NCBI RefSeq assembly: GCF_022698165.1
Contig: NZ_JALDAY010000003.1
Span: forward strand, 496,001 to 560,000
Direction: 5' to 3'
DNA from: Streptomyces cylindrosporus
GTDB taxonomy: Bacteria; Actinomycetota; Actinomycetes; Streptomycetales; Streptomycetaceae
DNA: 64,000 bases
The notes below the pieces were generated by a model. The model searched no databases, was not told the DNA's origin, and saw nothing but the letters and a program-made list of their open reading frames with translations. Within the stretch, counting starts at the first letter, position 1. Every line of letters begins with the position of its first letter. Positions 28,301 to 37,301 of the stretch are shown here, piece after piece. Both the position numbers and the translations under genes were made by a program.

Positions 28301-29515
28301 ATGACCGGCACGACCATCGACACGCTGCGGTTCGCCACCGCGGGCTCCGTCGACGACGGCAAGTCCACCCTCGTCGGCCGCCTGCTGCACGACTCCAAGT
28401 CGGTCCTCGCCGACCAGCTGGAGGCCGTCGAGCACGCCTCCCGCAACCGCGGCCAGGAGGCCCCCGACCTGGCGCTGCTGACGGACGGCCTGCGCGCCGA
28501 GCGCGAACAGGGCATCACCATCGACGTGGCCTACCGCTACTTCGCCACGCCCAAGCGCCGGTTCATCCTCGCCGACACCCCCGGGCACGTGCAGTACACG
28601 CGGAACATGGTCACCGGCGCGTCGACCGCCGAGCTCGCGATCGTCCTGGTCGACGCGCGCAACGGCGTGGTCGAGCAGACCCGCCGCCATGCCGCCGTGG
28701 CCGGTCTGCTGCGCGTCCCGCACGTGGTCCTCGCCGTCAACAAGATGGACCTGGTCGGCTACGAGGAGCAGGTCTTCGAGCACATCGTCGAGGACTTCGC
28801 GGGCCTCGCCGCCGAGTTGAAGCTGCCCGGCTTCACGCCGATCCCGGTCTCGGCGCTCGTCGGCGACAACGTCGTGGACCGCTCGGCGCGCATGGACTGG
28901 TACGCCGGTCCGGCGCTGCTGGAGTTCCTGGAGAACGTGCCCGTCGGCACCGGGGCGGACGCGGAAGCCCCGGCCCGCTTTCCCGTGCAGTACGTCATCC
29001 GGCACGGCGAAGTCCGTTACTACGCGGGGCAGTTGGTCTCCGGCGAGCTGCGGGTCGGCGACCGGGTCGTCGTGCACCCGTCCGGCGAGACCAGTGAGAT
29101 CACCGGCATCGACGCGCTCGGTGTCCCGCAGGAGACGGCACACGCGCCGCAGTCGATCAGTGTGCGCCTCGCCGACCAGCGGGACATCTCGCGCGGCGAC
29201 ATGATCACGGCGGGGACGGGCTCGCCGATGCTGACGCAGGACGTCCGGGCGGCCGTGTGCCACCTGGCCGACCGCCCGCTGCGGGTCGGCGACCGGGTGC
29301 TGCTCCGGCACACCACCCGGACCGTGAAGGCGATCGTCAAGGACCTCGGCGGAGCGGCCGAGTTGACCGCGAACGACCTGGGCCGCGTCACCGTGCGCAC
29401 CGCCGAGCCCCTCGCGCTGGACGACTACGCGGTCTCCCGCCGCACCGGCGCGTTCATCCTGATCGACCCGGCGGACGGCGCGACGCTGACCGCGGGGATG
29501 GTCGAGCTGTCGTAA
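28301..29515 (+). CDS. cysN: Sulfate adenylyltransferase subunit 1 CysN (GTPase)
   Basis: An EF-Tu-like GTPase of 404 residues that powers CysD. G motifs are visible: GSVDDGKST near residue 15, DTPGH near 90, NKMD near 145. The protein ends after the two beta barrels and is not fused to CysC, which is separate here. Neighbouring anthranilate genes make a metabolic link to aromatic CoA chemistry conceivable but unproven. Confidence 0.96.
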   Translation: MTGTTIDTLRFATAGSVDDGKSTLVGRLLHDSKSVLADQLEAVEHASRNRGQEAPDLALLTDGLRAEREQGITIDVAYRYFATPKRRFILADTPGHVQYTRNMVTGASTAELAIVLVDARNGVVEQTRRHAAVAGLLRVPHVVLAVNKMDLVGYEEQVFEHIVEDFAGLAAELKLPGFTPIPVSALVGDNVVDRSARMDWYAGPALLEFLENVPVGTGADAEAPARFPVQYVIRHGEVRYYAGQLVSGELRVGDRVVVHPSGETSEITGIDALGVPQETAHAPQSISVRLADQRDISRGDMITAGTGSPMLTQDVRAAVCHLADRPLRVGDRVLLRHTTRTVKAIVKDLGGAAELTANDLGRVTVRTAEPLALDDYAVSRRTGAFILIDPADGATLTAGMVELS

Positions 29516-29537
29516 CTCCCCCTTGGGTCTGGTGCCC

Positions 29538-31805
29538 TCAAGTCCCCAGTGTCAGGCGGGGCTTGGGGGCGTCCATGCGTCCCGTCCGGGGGCGGCGGCT
29601 GCCCGCGCGGTACGGGTCTGGCCAGACGACGCCCGGGCCGTCGTAACCCTGCTCGGCGGCCGCGTGCAGGGTCCAGTGCGGGTCGTAGAGGTGGGGGCGG
29701 GCGAGGGCGCACAGGTCCGTACGCCCGGCCAGGATCAGGGAGTTGACGTCGTCCCAGGAGGAGATCGCGCCGACCGCGATCACGGGGACGCCGACGGTGT
29801 GCCGGATGCGGTCCGCGTACGGCGTCTGGTACGAGCGCCCGAACTCCGGCTGCTCCTCGGCCACGACCTGCCCGGTCGACACGTCGATCGCGTCGGCGCC
29901 GTGCGCGGCGAAGGCGCGGGCGATCCGCACCGCGTCCTCGGCGGAGTTGCCGCCCTCGGCCCAGTCGGTGGCGGAGATGCGGACGGTCATGGGCCGTTCC
30001 TCGGGCCAGACGCCCCGGACGGCGTCGAAGACCTCCAGCGGGAAGCGGAGTCGTTTCTCCGGGGAGCCGCCGTAGGCGTCGGTGCGGTGGTTGGTGAGCG
30101 GGGAGAGGAAGCCGGAGAGCAAGTAGCCGTGCGCGCAGTGGAGTTCGAGCAGATCGAAGCCGGCGCGGGCGGCACGCCAGGCCGCGGAGGTGAACTGCTC
30201 GCGGATGTCGGTGAGTTGGGCGCGGGTCAGCTCGCGCGGGGTCTGACTGCCGGGCTTGTACGGCAGCGCGGAGGCGGCCACGAGGGGCCAGTTGCCGTCG
30301 GGGAGCGGTTCGTCCATGCCCTCCCACATCAGCTTCGTGGAGCCCTTGCGACCGGAGTGGCCGAGTTGCACGCCGATCGCGGTGCCGGGCGACTGCGCGT
30401 GCACGAAGTCGGTGATCCGCTTCCAGGACTCGGCCTGCCGGCCGGTGTAGAGGCCGGTGCAGCCGGGGGTGATCCGGCCCTCCTCGCTCACGCACACCAT
30501 CTCGGTCATGACGAGTCCGGCGCCGCCGAGCGCGCGCGCTCCCAGGTGGACGAGGTGGAAGTCGCCGGGGACGCCGTCGACCGCCGAGTACATGTCCATC
30601 GGTGAGACGACGACCCGGTTGCGCAGGGTGAGGCCGCGCAGCCGGAACGGCGTGAACATCGGGGGTGTGCCGGGCGGGCAGCCGAACTCGCGCTCCACGG
30701 CGCCGGTGAAGTCGGCGTCGCGCAGGCGGAGGTTGTCGTGGGTGACGCGGCGGCTGCGGGTGAGGAGGTTGAAGGCGAACTGGCGGGGCGGCTGGTCGAG
30801 GTAGAGGCCGAGGTTCTCGAACCACTCCAGGCTGGCCCGGGCGGCCCGCTGGGTGGAGGCGACGACAGGCCTGCGCTCCTCCTCGTACGCGGCGAGCGCC
30901 TTGTCCAGGGAGGGCTGTTCCCGCATGCAGGCGGCGAGCGCGAGGGCGTCCTCGACGGCGAGTTTGGTGCCGGAGCCGATGGAGAAGTGGGCGGTGTGGG
31001 CGGCGTCGCCGAGCAGGACGATGTTGCCGTGGGACCAGTGTTCGTTCGTGACCGTGCGGAAGGTGGTCCACGCCGACTTGTTGGAGCGCAGGGGGCGGCC
31101 GCCGAGCGCTTCCGCGAAGATCTTGGCGCAGCGCTCGACGGACTCGGTCTCGTCGGCGTCCTCGAAGCCGGCCACGCGCCATACGTCCTCGTGCATCTCG
31201 ACGATCACGGTGGAGGCGTCGGGGGCATAGGGGTAGCCGTGCAGTTGCATCACGCCATGTTCGGTCTCGGCGATCTCGAAGCGGAAGGCGTCGAAGGCGA
31301 AGTCGGCGGCGAGCCAGATGTAGCGGCAATGGTGGCTGGTCAGGTGCGGGCGGAAGGCCTGGGCGTAGGCCTCGCGGGTGCTGCTGCGGACTCCGTCGGC
31401 GGCGATGACCAGGTCGTACGTCTCGGCGAGCCACTCGGGGTACGGGGCCTCGGAGCGGAAGCGGAGGTCCACGCCGAGGTCTCGGCAGCGGGTGTGGAGG
31501 ATCTCCAGGAGGCGTTTGCGGCCGAGGGCGGCGAATCCGTGGCCGCCGGAGGTGTGTCGGGTGCCGCGGTGGACGATGTCTATGTCGTCCCAGCGGACGA
31601 AGTGCTTCTGCATCGCCTCGAAGACGGTGCGGTCGGCGTGTTCTATGCCGCCGAGGGTTTCGTCGGAGAGGACGACTCCGAAGCCGAAGGTGTCGTCGGG
31701 GGCGTTGCGTTCCCAGACGGTGACTTCGCGGGACGGGTCGAGGCGTTTGAGGAGGGCGGCGGCGTAGAGCCCACCGGGACCACCACCGATGATCGCGACA
31801 CGCAT
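29538..31805 (-). CDS. Two-domain flavin monooxygenase/OYE reductase (2-aminobenzoyl-CoA or salicylyl-CoA type)
   Basis: The 755-residue protein fuses an N-terminal aromatic hydroxylase to a C-terminal old-yellow-enzyme domain. The first has IIGGGPGGLYAA at 5-16 and GDAAHTAHFSIGSGTKLA near 275. The second begins around residue 380 with FTPFRLRGLTLRNRVVVSPM and contains HCAHGYLL. This architecture is that of 2-aminobenzoyl-CoA monooxygenase/reductase and of bifunctional salicylyl-CoA 5-hydroxylases; the sequence alone does not separate them. RidA and ligase genes nearby favour 2-aminobenzoyl-CoA. It follows the enoyl-CoA hydratase gene by seven bases, with GGGGAGGTGAGG as its ribosome site. 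Confidence 0.88.
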   Translation of the reverse strand: MRVAIIGGGPGGLYAAALLKRLDPSREVTVWERNAPDDTFGFGVVLSDETLGGIEHADRTVFEAMQKHFVRWDDIDIVHRGTRHTSGGHGFAALGRKRLLEILHTRCRDLGVDLRFRSEAPYPEWLAETYDLVIAADGVRSSTREAYAQAFRPHLTSHHCRYIWLAADFAFDAFRFEIAETEHGVMQLHGYPYAPDASTVIVEMHEDVWRVAGFEDADETESVERCAKIFAEALGGRPLRSNKSAWTTFRTVTNEHWSHGNIVLLGDAAHTAHFSIGSGTKLAVEDALALAACMREQPSLDKALAAYEEERRPVVASTQRAARASLEWFENLGLYLDQPPRQFAFNLLTRSRRVTHDNLRLRDADFTGAVEREFGCPPGTPPMFTPFRLRGLTLRNRVVVSPMDMYSAVDGVPGDFHLVHLGARALGGAGLVMTEMVCVSEEGRITPGCTGLYTGRQAESWKRITDFVHAQSPGTAIGVQLGHSGRKGSTKLMWEGMDEPLPDGNWPLVAASALPYKPGSQTPRELTRAQLTDIREQFTSAAWRAARAGFDLLELHCAHGYLLSGFLSPLTNHRTDAYGGSPEKRLRFPLEVFDAVRGVWPEERPMTVRISATDWAEGGNSAEDAVRIARAFAAHGADAIDVSTGQVVAEEQPEFGRSYQTPYADRIRHTVGVPVIAVGAISSWDDVNSLILAGRTDLCALARPHLYDPHWTLHAAAEQGYDGPGVVWPDPYRAGSRRPRTGRMDAPKPRLTLGT
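29539..29565. terminator. Weak hairpin between cysN and the converging monooxygenase gene
   Basis: CAAGTCCC pairs with GGGGCTTG (one G-T pair) across an 11-base loop. It overlaps the last codons of the leftward gene. It is the only stem in the 22-base gap between the convergent genes, so it may end both transcripts. Confidence 0.35.
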
Positions 31806-31812
31806 CGTGACC

Positions 31813-32640
31813 TCACCTCCCCTGCCACTTCGGCGGCCTCTTCTCGGTGAACGCCGCGTGGAACTCCGCGTAGTCGTCCCCGTTCATCAGCAGCGCCTGT
31901 GTCGAGGCGTCCAGTTCCACCGCCGCCGCCAGCGGCATGTCCAGTTCCGCGGTCAGTAGTGCCTTTGTCTGGGCGTACGCCAGTGCTGGGCCCTCGGCCA
32001 GGCGGCGGGCCAGTGCCGACGCCGCCTCGTCGGACCGGCCCTCGTCCGTCAGTTCGCTGATCAGGCCGATTCGCTCGGCCTCCGGGGCTCGGACCGGTTC
32101 GCCCAGCATCAGCAGGCGGGTCGCGTGGCCCAGGCCGACCACGCGAGGGAGCAGGTATGCCGCTCCCATGTCGCCGCCCGACAGGCCGACCCTGGTGAAG
32201 AGGAAGGCGAAGCGGGCCGTGGGGTCGGCCACGCGGAAGTCCGCCGCCAGGGCCAGGACCGCTCCCGCGCCCGCCGCGACCCCGTGCACCGCCGCGATCA
32301 CCGGGAACGGGCACTCCCGTATCGCCCTGACCGTCTGGCCGGTCATGCGGTTGAAGTCGAGGAGCTGGGCCGTGTCCATGGACAGGGTGGCGCCGATGAT
32401 CTCGTCGACGTCGCCGCCGGAGCAGAAGCCGCGGCCCTCGCCGGCCAGGACCAGGGCCCGTACCGAGCGCTCCCGGGACAGCTCGGCGAGCAGGTCGCGC
32501 AGGTCGGCGTAGGCGCCGAAGGTGAGGGCGTTGAGCTTGTCGGGGCGGGCGAGGGTGACCGTCGCGACGCCGTCGGCGAGGTCGACGCGCAGGTGCTCCC
32601 AGCGCTCGGTGCGGGCGGCGGAGCCGGTGAAGGGACTCAT
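31813..32640 (-). CDS. Enoyl-CoA hydratase/isomerase
   Basis: A 275-residue crotonase with GRGFCSGGDVDEI and HGVAAGAGAVLALAADFRVA forming the oxyanion hole, and a C-terminal EFHAAFTEKRPPKWQGR. It lies first in a two-gene operon with the monooxygenase/reductase and below a copy of the composite operator. It probably processes dearomatised CoA intermediates. Confidence 0.9.
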   Translation of the reverse strand: MSPFTGSAARTERWEHLRVDLADGVATVTLARPDKLNALTFGAYADLRDLLAELSRERSVRALVLAGEGRGFCSGGDVDEIIGATLSMDTAQLLDFNRMTGQTVRAIRECPFPVIAAVHGVAAGAGAVLALAADFRVADPTARFAFLFTRVGLSGGDMGAAYLLPRVVGLGHATRLLMLGEPVRAPEAERIGLISELTDEGRSDEAASALARRLAEGPALAYAQTKALLTAELDMPLAAAVELDASTQALLMNGDDYAEFHAAFTEKRPPKWQGR

Positions 32641-32682
32641 GACGTGCGGCCTCCTCGGACGGTGGCGCGGACACGTTTCGAA

Positions 32683-32721
32683 GTTATCACCTATTCGTGA
32701 CTGTCGTCAGGATGGCGATAC
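32683..32721. promoter_or_regulatory. Second copy of the composite operator, upstream of the hydratase operon
   Basis: GTTATC, nine bases, TGACTGTCGTCA, six bases, CGATAC. Twelve central bases and the flanking hexamer are identical to the element at 24222-24260, with unchanged spacing. It lies about 45-80 bases before the hydratase start, and is the only such copy I found besides the first. Confidence 0.65.
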
Positions 32722-32741
32722 AAGTCAGTCGGCGGAGGTCA

Positions 32742-32772
32742 TTGTCACCGGTCGTCAATAACGCGGTAACAA
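32742..32772. promoter_or_regulatory. Inverted repeat upstream of the anti-sigma-type ATPase gene
   Basis: TTGTCACCG pairs with CGGTAACAA (8 of 9) across 13 bases. It lies about 140 bases before the ATPase gene and may be an operator or part of its promoter. Confidence 0.3.
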
Positions 32773-32895
32773 CGGGAGCTGTCGCGCGAGGCAAGCCGTT
32801 CCTACGGGTATGCCGCCCGGCAACGGGGCCGAAGGTCCCGCGCGGTGCCCGCCGGACGCCTCTGCCGGTGGCGCCGTACCATTCATAAGGTTGAA

Positions 32896-32911
32896 AGCAG
32901 GACAGCCTGCT
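32896..32911 (+). promoter_or_regulatory. Hairpin covering the ribosome binding site of the ATPase gene
   Basis: AGCAGG and CCTGCT form a perfect 6-bp stem with a four-base loop, ending one base before the ATG. The only Shine-Dalgarno-like bases (AGG) are inside the stem, so folding should lower initiation. Confidence 0.4.
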
Positions 32912-32912
32912 C

Positions 32913-33365
32913 ATGAACGGACCCGCCTTGCAAGAACGCCCCGCCTCCTCCGCCTCCTGGCGCATCGCGCTGCCGCACTCCGCCGCGGCCGTGCCCGTGG
33001 CCCGTGCGCTGGTGCGCACGGCGCTGGCCGAGCTGGAGCACGGGGCGGACAGCGACACCGCGGAACTGCTCACGGCGGAGCTGGTCGCCAACGCCGTGGA
33101 ACACACCGCCGGCGAGTCGCCGATAGAGCTCGTCGTCGAGCTGCTGCCCACCGGCTGCCAGGTCGAGGTGCACGACCCGGACCCGGCACCGCCCGGCAAT
33201 CTCACCCGCCCCGACGGCCAGGCGCCCGACCCGTGGCAGGAGCACGGGCGCGGTCTGCTGCTGATCCGCGCACTCAGCTCGTCGTGCGGGCACCGCCCGA
33301 CCGAGTCCGGCAAGGCCGTGTGGTTCCGGCTGCCGGTCGTACCGCCGCAGTGGAATCCCGCGTGA
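32913..33365 (+). CDS. Anti-sigma-type histidine-kinase-like ATPase
   Basis: This 150-residue single-domain HATPase_c protein has the N box in ELVANAVEHTAG near residue 60, the G1 region VHDPDPAPP and the G2 box HGRGLLLIRALS. Proteins of this kind, very numerous in Streptomyces, act as anti-sigma factors or serine kinases of the RsbW/SpoIIAB type. No sigma factor or antagonist gene is adjacent, so the target is unknown. Confidence 0.88.
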   Translation: MNGPALQERPASSASWRIALPHSAAAVPVARALVRTALAELEHGADSDTAELLTAELVANAVEHTAGESPIELVVELLPTGCQVEVHDPDPAPPGNLTRPDGQAPDPWQEHGRGLLLIRALSSSCGHRPTESGKAVWFRLPVVPPQWNPA

Positions 33366-33376
33366 GCCGGATGTGA

Positions 33377-34384
33377 TCAGGCGAGGGTCGCGACCAGCAC
33401 CGCCTTGATGGTGTGCATACGATTCTCGGCCTCGTCGAAGACCACGGAGTGCTCGGACTCGAACACCTCGTCCGTGACCTCCAGCTCGGTCAGCCCATGG
33501 CGCTCGTGGATCTCCCGGCCGACGTCGGTGCCCAGGTCGTGGAAGGCCGGCAGGCAGTGCAGGAACTTCACGTCGGGGTTGCCGGTGGCGCGCAGGACGT
33601 CCATGGTCACGGCGTACGGGCCGAGCAGCCCTATGCGCTCGTCCCAGACCTCCTTGGGCTCGCCCATCGACACCCATACGTCGGTGGCGATGAAGTCGGC
33701 GCCGCGGACGCCCTCCTTCACGTCCTCGGTGAGCGTGACGGTGGCGCCGGAGGCGGCGGCGAGCTGCTGGGCCAGCTCCACGATCGTGCCGTCCGGCCAC
33801 AGCAGCCGGGGCGCGACGATCCGGACGTCCATACCGAGCAGGGCGCCGGTGACCAGGTAGGAGTTGCCCATGTTGTAGCGGGCGTCGCCGAGGTAGGCGA
33901 AGGCCGTCCCGGCCGGTTCCTTGTCGCTGTGCTCGGTCATGGTGAGCACGTCGGCCAGCATCTGGGTGGGGTGCCACTCGTCGGTCAGCCCGTTGTAGAC
34001 GGGGACCCCGGCGTGCGCGGCCAGCTCCTCGACGACGCCCTGGCCGTGCCCGCGGTACTCGATCCCGTCGTACATCCGCCCCAGCACGCGCGCGGTGTCC
34101 TTCACGGACTCCTTGTGCCCGATCTGCGAGCCGGACGGGTCGAGATACGTTGTCGAAGCGCCCTGGTCGGCGGCGGCGACCTCGAACGCGCAGCGCGTGC
34201 GCGTCGAGGTCTTCTCGAAGATCAGCGCGATGTTCTTGCCGGTCAGGTACCGCGTCTCGGTCCCGGCCTTCTTGGCGGCCTTCAGCTCGGCGGCCAGCTC
34301 GACCAGGCCGAGGAACTCCTCCCTCGTGAAGTCGAGCTCCTTGAGGAAGTGACGGCCGACGAGGGCGGTCGGGACTGTCGCCAT
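33377..34384 (-). CDS. argF: Ornithine carbamoyltransferase
   Basis: The 335-residue enzyme interconverts ornithine plus carbamoyl phosphate with citrulline. [11 protein letters not shown] near residue 60 is the carbamoyl-phosphate loop and HCLPAFHD near residue 272 binds ornithine. It follows the arginine deiminase gene by 60 bases in the same direction, which points to a catabolic (arcB-like) role, although no carbamate kinase gene is nearby and an anabolic role is possible. Confidence 0.93.
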   Translation of the reverse strand: MATVPTALVGRHFLKELDFTREEFLGLVELAAELKAAKKAGTETRYLTGKNIALIFEKTSTRTRCAFEVAAADQGASTTYLDPSGSQIGHKESVKDTARVLGRMYDGIEYRGHGQGVVEELAAHAGVPVYNGLTDEWHPTQMLADVLTMTEHSDKEPAGTAFAYLGDARYNMGNSYLVTGALLGMDVRIVAPRLLWPDGTIVELAQQLAAASGATVTLTEDVKEGVRGADFIATDVWVSMGEPKEVWDERIGLLGPYAVTMDVLRATGNPDVKFLHCLPAFHDLGTDVGREIHERHGLTELEVTDEVFESEHSVVFDEAENRMHTIKAVLVATLA

Positions 34385-34423
34385 GGGGGCACTCCAGGAC
34401 TACGGGAACATCTACCCTGAAAC

Positions 34424-34450
34424 TCTATACGACGATCCGCATTTCTATAC
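34424..34450. promoter_or_regulatory. Two TCTATAC direct repeats upstream of the carbamoyltransferase gene
   Basis: TCTATAC occurs at 34424-34430 and 34444-34450, exactly 20 bases apart and therefore on the same helix face. They lie between the arginine deiminase stop and the carbamoyltransferase start, where a local promoter would sit. They do not match the arginine operator clearly. Confidence 0.3.
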
Positions 34451-35668
34451 AGCCCCCCGTTCGACCGGGCAACTCATGCAGCGCGGTCCGCCCCTTCCCC
34501 GCCCCAGCTCGCTGCCCGGGATCTCGATGACCTCGATGCCCTGCTTGCGCAGATGGGTGTTGGTGGTGGAGTTGCGCTCGTAGGCGACGACGACGCCCGG
34601 TTCGACGGCCAGTACGTTGCAGCCGTCGTCCCACTGCTCGCGCTCGGCCGCGTGCACGTCCTGCGTCGCGGTCAGCACCCGGATCTCGCTCAGCCCGAGG
34701 GCGGCGGCGATCGCACGGTGCATGTGCTCGGGCGGGTGGTCGGTGACCTTGAGTTCCTTGTCGCCGACGCCCGGTTCGATGGTGTACGAGCGAAGCATGC
34801 CGAGGCCCGCGTACTGGGTGAAGGTGTCGCCGTCGACCATGGTCATCACGGTGTCGAGGTGCATGAAGGCGCGCCGCTTGGGCATGTCGAGCGCCACGAT
34901 CGTCCGCGCGGAGCCCGCCTCGAAGAGCTTGTGCGCGAGCATCTCGACGGCCTGCGGGGTGGTCCGCTCGCTCATCCCGATCAGGACGGCGCCGTTGCCG
35001 ATGACCAGGACGTCCCCGCCCTCGATGGTGGACGGGTAGTCGGCCTGCCCCTCGGACCAGATGCGGAAGGTCTCGTCACGGAAGAGGGGGTGGTGCCGGT
35101 AGATCGCCTCGAAGTGCACCGTCTCGCGCTGCCGGGCCGGCCAGCGCATGGCGTTGATGGAGACGCCGTCGTAGATCCAGGCGGAGGTGTCCCGGGTGAA
35201 GAGGTGGTTCGGCAGCGGGCCGAGCAGGAATTCGTCGAGGTCCATGACGTGGAAGCGCACGGAGGTGGGCTCCGGGTGGGCGTCCAGGAACTCGCGCTTG
35301 GTCATACCGCCGACGAGCGCCTCGGCCAGCTGTGGCGCGGGCAGCGTCTCGAACGCTGCCCTGAGGTGGTCGGTGGCGAGGACGCCGTACTCCTTCTCGT
35401 CGAAGACACGGTCCAGTACGAGGGTGCGGGCCGCCGGGATCGCCAAGGCCTCCGTGAGCAGGTCGCCGAAGAGGTGGACGCTGACACCGCGGTCGCGCAG
35501 GACGTCCGCGAAGCCGTCGTGCTCGGCGCGCGCCCGGCGCACCCACAGCACGTCGTCGAAGAGCAGGGCGTCCTTGTTGCTCGGGGTGAGCCTTTTGAGC
35601 TCCAGATCCGGCCGGTGCAGGATGACGCGGCGCAGCCGCCCGGCCTCGGAGTCGACATGGAATGCCAT
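34445..35668 (-). CDS. arcA: Arginine deiminase
   Basis: ArcA hydrolyses arginine to citrulline and ammonia. The 407-residue protein shows [30 protein letters not shown], and [11 protein letters not shown] with the catalytic histidine. The nucleophilic cysteine is in [11 protein letters not shown] close to the C-terminus. The frame is open far upstream, but conserved sequence starts at [10 protein letters not shown], preceded by GGAGG. A very long dyad lies between this gene and the SPFH gene, so the two are likely co-regulated. Confidence 0.95.
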   Translation of the reverse strand: MAFHVDSEAGRLRRVILHRPDLELKRLTPSNKDALLFDDVLWVRRARAEHDGFADVLRDRGVSVHLFGDLLTEALAIPAARTLVLDRVFDEKEYGVLATDHLRAAFETLPAPQLAEALVGGMTKREFLDAHPEPTSVRFHVMDLDEFLLGPLPNHLFTRDTSAWIYDGVSINAMRWPARQRETVHFEAIYRHHPLFRDETFRIWSEGQADYPSTIEGGDVLVIGNGAVLIGMSERTTPQAVEMLAHKLFEAGSARTIVALDMPKRRAFMHLDTVMTMVDGDTFTQYAGLGMLRSYTIEPGVGDKELKVTDHPPEHMHRAIAAALGLSEIRVLTATQDVHAAEREQWDDGCNVLAVEPGVVVAYERNSTTNTHLRKQGIEVIEIPGSELGRGRGGPRCMSCPVERGAV

Positions 35669-35729
35669 GCCTCCATCCTGACCACCGGGCGGCTTCTTGA
35701 CCCGCCGATCGGCAGTTTCTTCGATTTCC

Positions 35730-35788
35730 CGTTCTCGTCCCCTTGACGATAATCGGGTGCGGCGATTATCGTCGAGGAGACGAGAACG
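35730..35788. promoter_or_regulatory. 59-bp near-perfect dyad between arcA and the SPFH gene
   Basis: The outer arms CGTTCTCGTC (35730-35739) and GACGAGAACG (35779-35788) and the inner arms GACGATAATCG (35745-35755) and CGATTATCGTC (35763-35773) are symmetric about the same centre, 35759. Only two of 26 pairs mismatch and the loop is seven bases. It lies 61 bases before arcA and 10 before the SPFH start, covering both promoters. It could be a double operator or form a cruciform or RNA hairpin. Confidence 0.8.
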
Positions 35789-35798
35789 AGGGGGTCCG

Positions 35799-36935
35799 AT
35801 GGCCGACATCACCCGGCGCCTGGGCTGGCGCCATCTGCGCGGGGCACCGACCGCGCACATCCGGCACCACAGAGGCGGCAAGCTGCTGCACGACGGACCG
35901 GGGCTCAGCTTCTGGTTCCGCGCGCTGACCGCCGCACTGTCCGAAGTGCCGGTCGACGACCGCGAGTTGGCGATGACCTTCCATGCCCGTACGTCCGACT
36001 TCCAGGACGTGGCGGTGCAGGCGACGGTGACGTATCGGATCAGCGACCCGGCGCTCGCCGCGGCCCGGCTGGACTTCTCGGTCGACCCGGACACGGGCGT
36101 GTGGCGCGGCACGCCGCTGGAACAGCTCGGCACGCTGCTGACGGAGACTGCTCAGCAGCATGCGCTGGACGTCCTCGCCCGTACGTCGCTGTCGGCGGCG
36201 CTGGTGGACGGGGTGGCGGCGGTGCGGGAGCGGGTCGCGACGGGGCTGGGAGCGGAGCCGCGGCTGCCGGCGACCGGCATCGAGGTGGTCGCGGTGCGCG
36301 TGGTCGCGCTGCGGCCGGAGCCCGAGGTGGAGCGGGCGTTGCGCACTCCGGCGCGCGAGCAGATCCAGCAGGAGGCCGACCGGGCGACGTACGAGCGGCG
36401 TGCGGTGGCGGTCGAGCGGGAGCGCGCGATCGCCGAGAACGAGCTCGCGAGCCAGATCGAACTGGCCCGCCGCGAGGAGCAGTTGGTGGAGCAGCGCGGC
36501 ACGAACACCCGCCGCGAGGCCGAGGAGCACGCGGCGGCGGACGCGGTACGGGCGCAGGCGGAGGCGGCCCGCACGGTGAAGCTCGCGGAGGCGGAGGCCG
36601 AGCGGTCCGTGCGGCTGGCGGACGCGGAGGCGCGGCGGACCGAGCGGCTCACGGAGGCCGAGGCGGCTCGCACGGTCAGGCTCGCCGAGGCCGAGGCCGC
36701 GCGGTCGGTACGGCTGGCCCGGGCCGAGGCCGAGGGCACACGCGAGGCCGGCGAGGCCCGGGCGCAGGCCCAGGCGGCCTGGCTCCGGGTGCACGGCGAG
36801 GTGGACGTCGCGACCCTGCACGCCCTCACCGGCACGCGACTCGCGGAGAACCTGCCGAACATCGACAGCGTGACGATCTCCCCGGACGTACTGACGGGCC
36901 TGCTGGCGAGGCTGGGCGACGGGGGGCGGGCGTGA
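35799..36935 (+). CDS. SPFH/band-7 domain protein with repetitive coiled coil
   Basis: The 378-residue product has an SPFH domain (about residues 20-190, with [20 protein letters not shown] and [11 protein letters not shown]) and then a long charged helix to about residue 340. The helix contains repeated units of the form [14 protein letters not shown], suggesting a rod-like oligomer. There is no transmembrane segment, so unlike flotillins it may bind membranes peripherally or not at all. It is followed by the 42-bp repeat array and an NAD-kinase-like gene, with stop/start overlaps joining them. Confidence 0.82.
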   Translation: MADITRRLGWRHLRGAPTAHIRHHRGGKLLHDGPGLSFWFRALTAALSEVPVDDRELAMTFHARTSDFQDVAVQATVTYRISDPALAAARLDFSVDPDTGVWRGTPLEQLGTLLTETAQQHALDVLARTSLSAALVDGVAAVRERVATGLGAEPRLPATGIEVVAVRVVALRPEPEVERALRTPAREQIQQEADRATYERRAVAVERERAIAENELASQIELARREEQLVEQRGTNTRREAEEHAAADAVRAQAEAARTVKLAEAEAERSVRLADAEARRTERLTEAEAARTVRLAEAEAARSVRLARAEAEGTREAGEARAQAQAAWLRVHGEVDVATLHALTGTRLAENLPNIDSVTISPDVLTGLLARLGDGGRA

Positions 36936-37270
36936 GCGGGGCGAGCGGGTGGCCGGCTGACGGGGGCAGGCGGTGAGCGTGGCGAGCGGGCGACTGGCTG
37001 ACGACGGGCGGGCAGTGAGCGTGGCGAGCCCGCGTCCGCCCCACAGGCAGCAGGCAGTGAGCGGGGCGAGCGCGCATCTGACTGACGGCGGGCGGGCAGT
37101 GAGCGTGGCGAGCCCGCGGCCGGCCCACAGGCAGCAGGCAGTGAGCGGGGCGAGCGCGCATCTGACTGACGGGGGGCAGGCAGTGAGCGTGGCGAGCCCG
37201 CGGCCGGCCCACAGGCAGCAGGCAGTGAGCGGGGCGAGCTCGCGGCCGGCTGAGGGTTCGCGTCTTCCGT
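36932..37270 (+). repeat. Eight-copy 42-bp tandem repeat array linking SPFH and NAD-kinase-like genes
   Basis: GTGAGCG(T/G)GGCGAGC starts at 36932, 36973, 37015, 37057, 37099, 37141, 37183 and 37225, so the period is 42 bp (41 once). Units alternate between two types, giving an 84-bp higher-order repeat. Since 42 is divisible by three, the frame from the GTG at 36973 stays open for 110 codons (14-residue motifs such as VSVASPRPAHRQQA) and ends in a GTGA overlap with the next gene. The first unit is a 14-codon frame that overlaps both the SPFH stop and the 36973 GTG in the same way. Whether the peptide is made is unknown. Confidence 0.8.
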
Positions 37271-37301
37271 CGAAGGCCGGCGGCATCTCCGAGGCGGCGC
37301 C

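Noticed and set aside
36932..37270. CRISPR-like appearance of regularly spaced repeats
   Set aside because: The units are directly adjacent with no unique spacers, there are no cas genes, and the 42-bp unit is itself made of two alternating variants.
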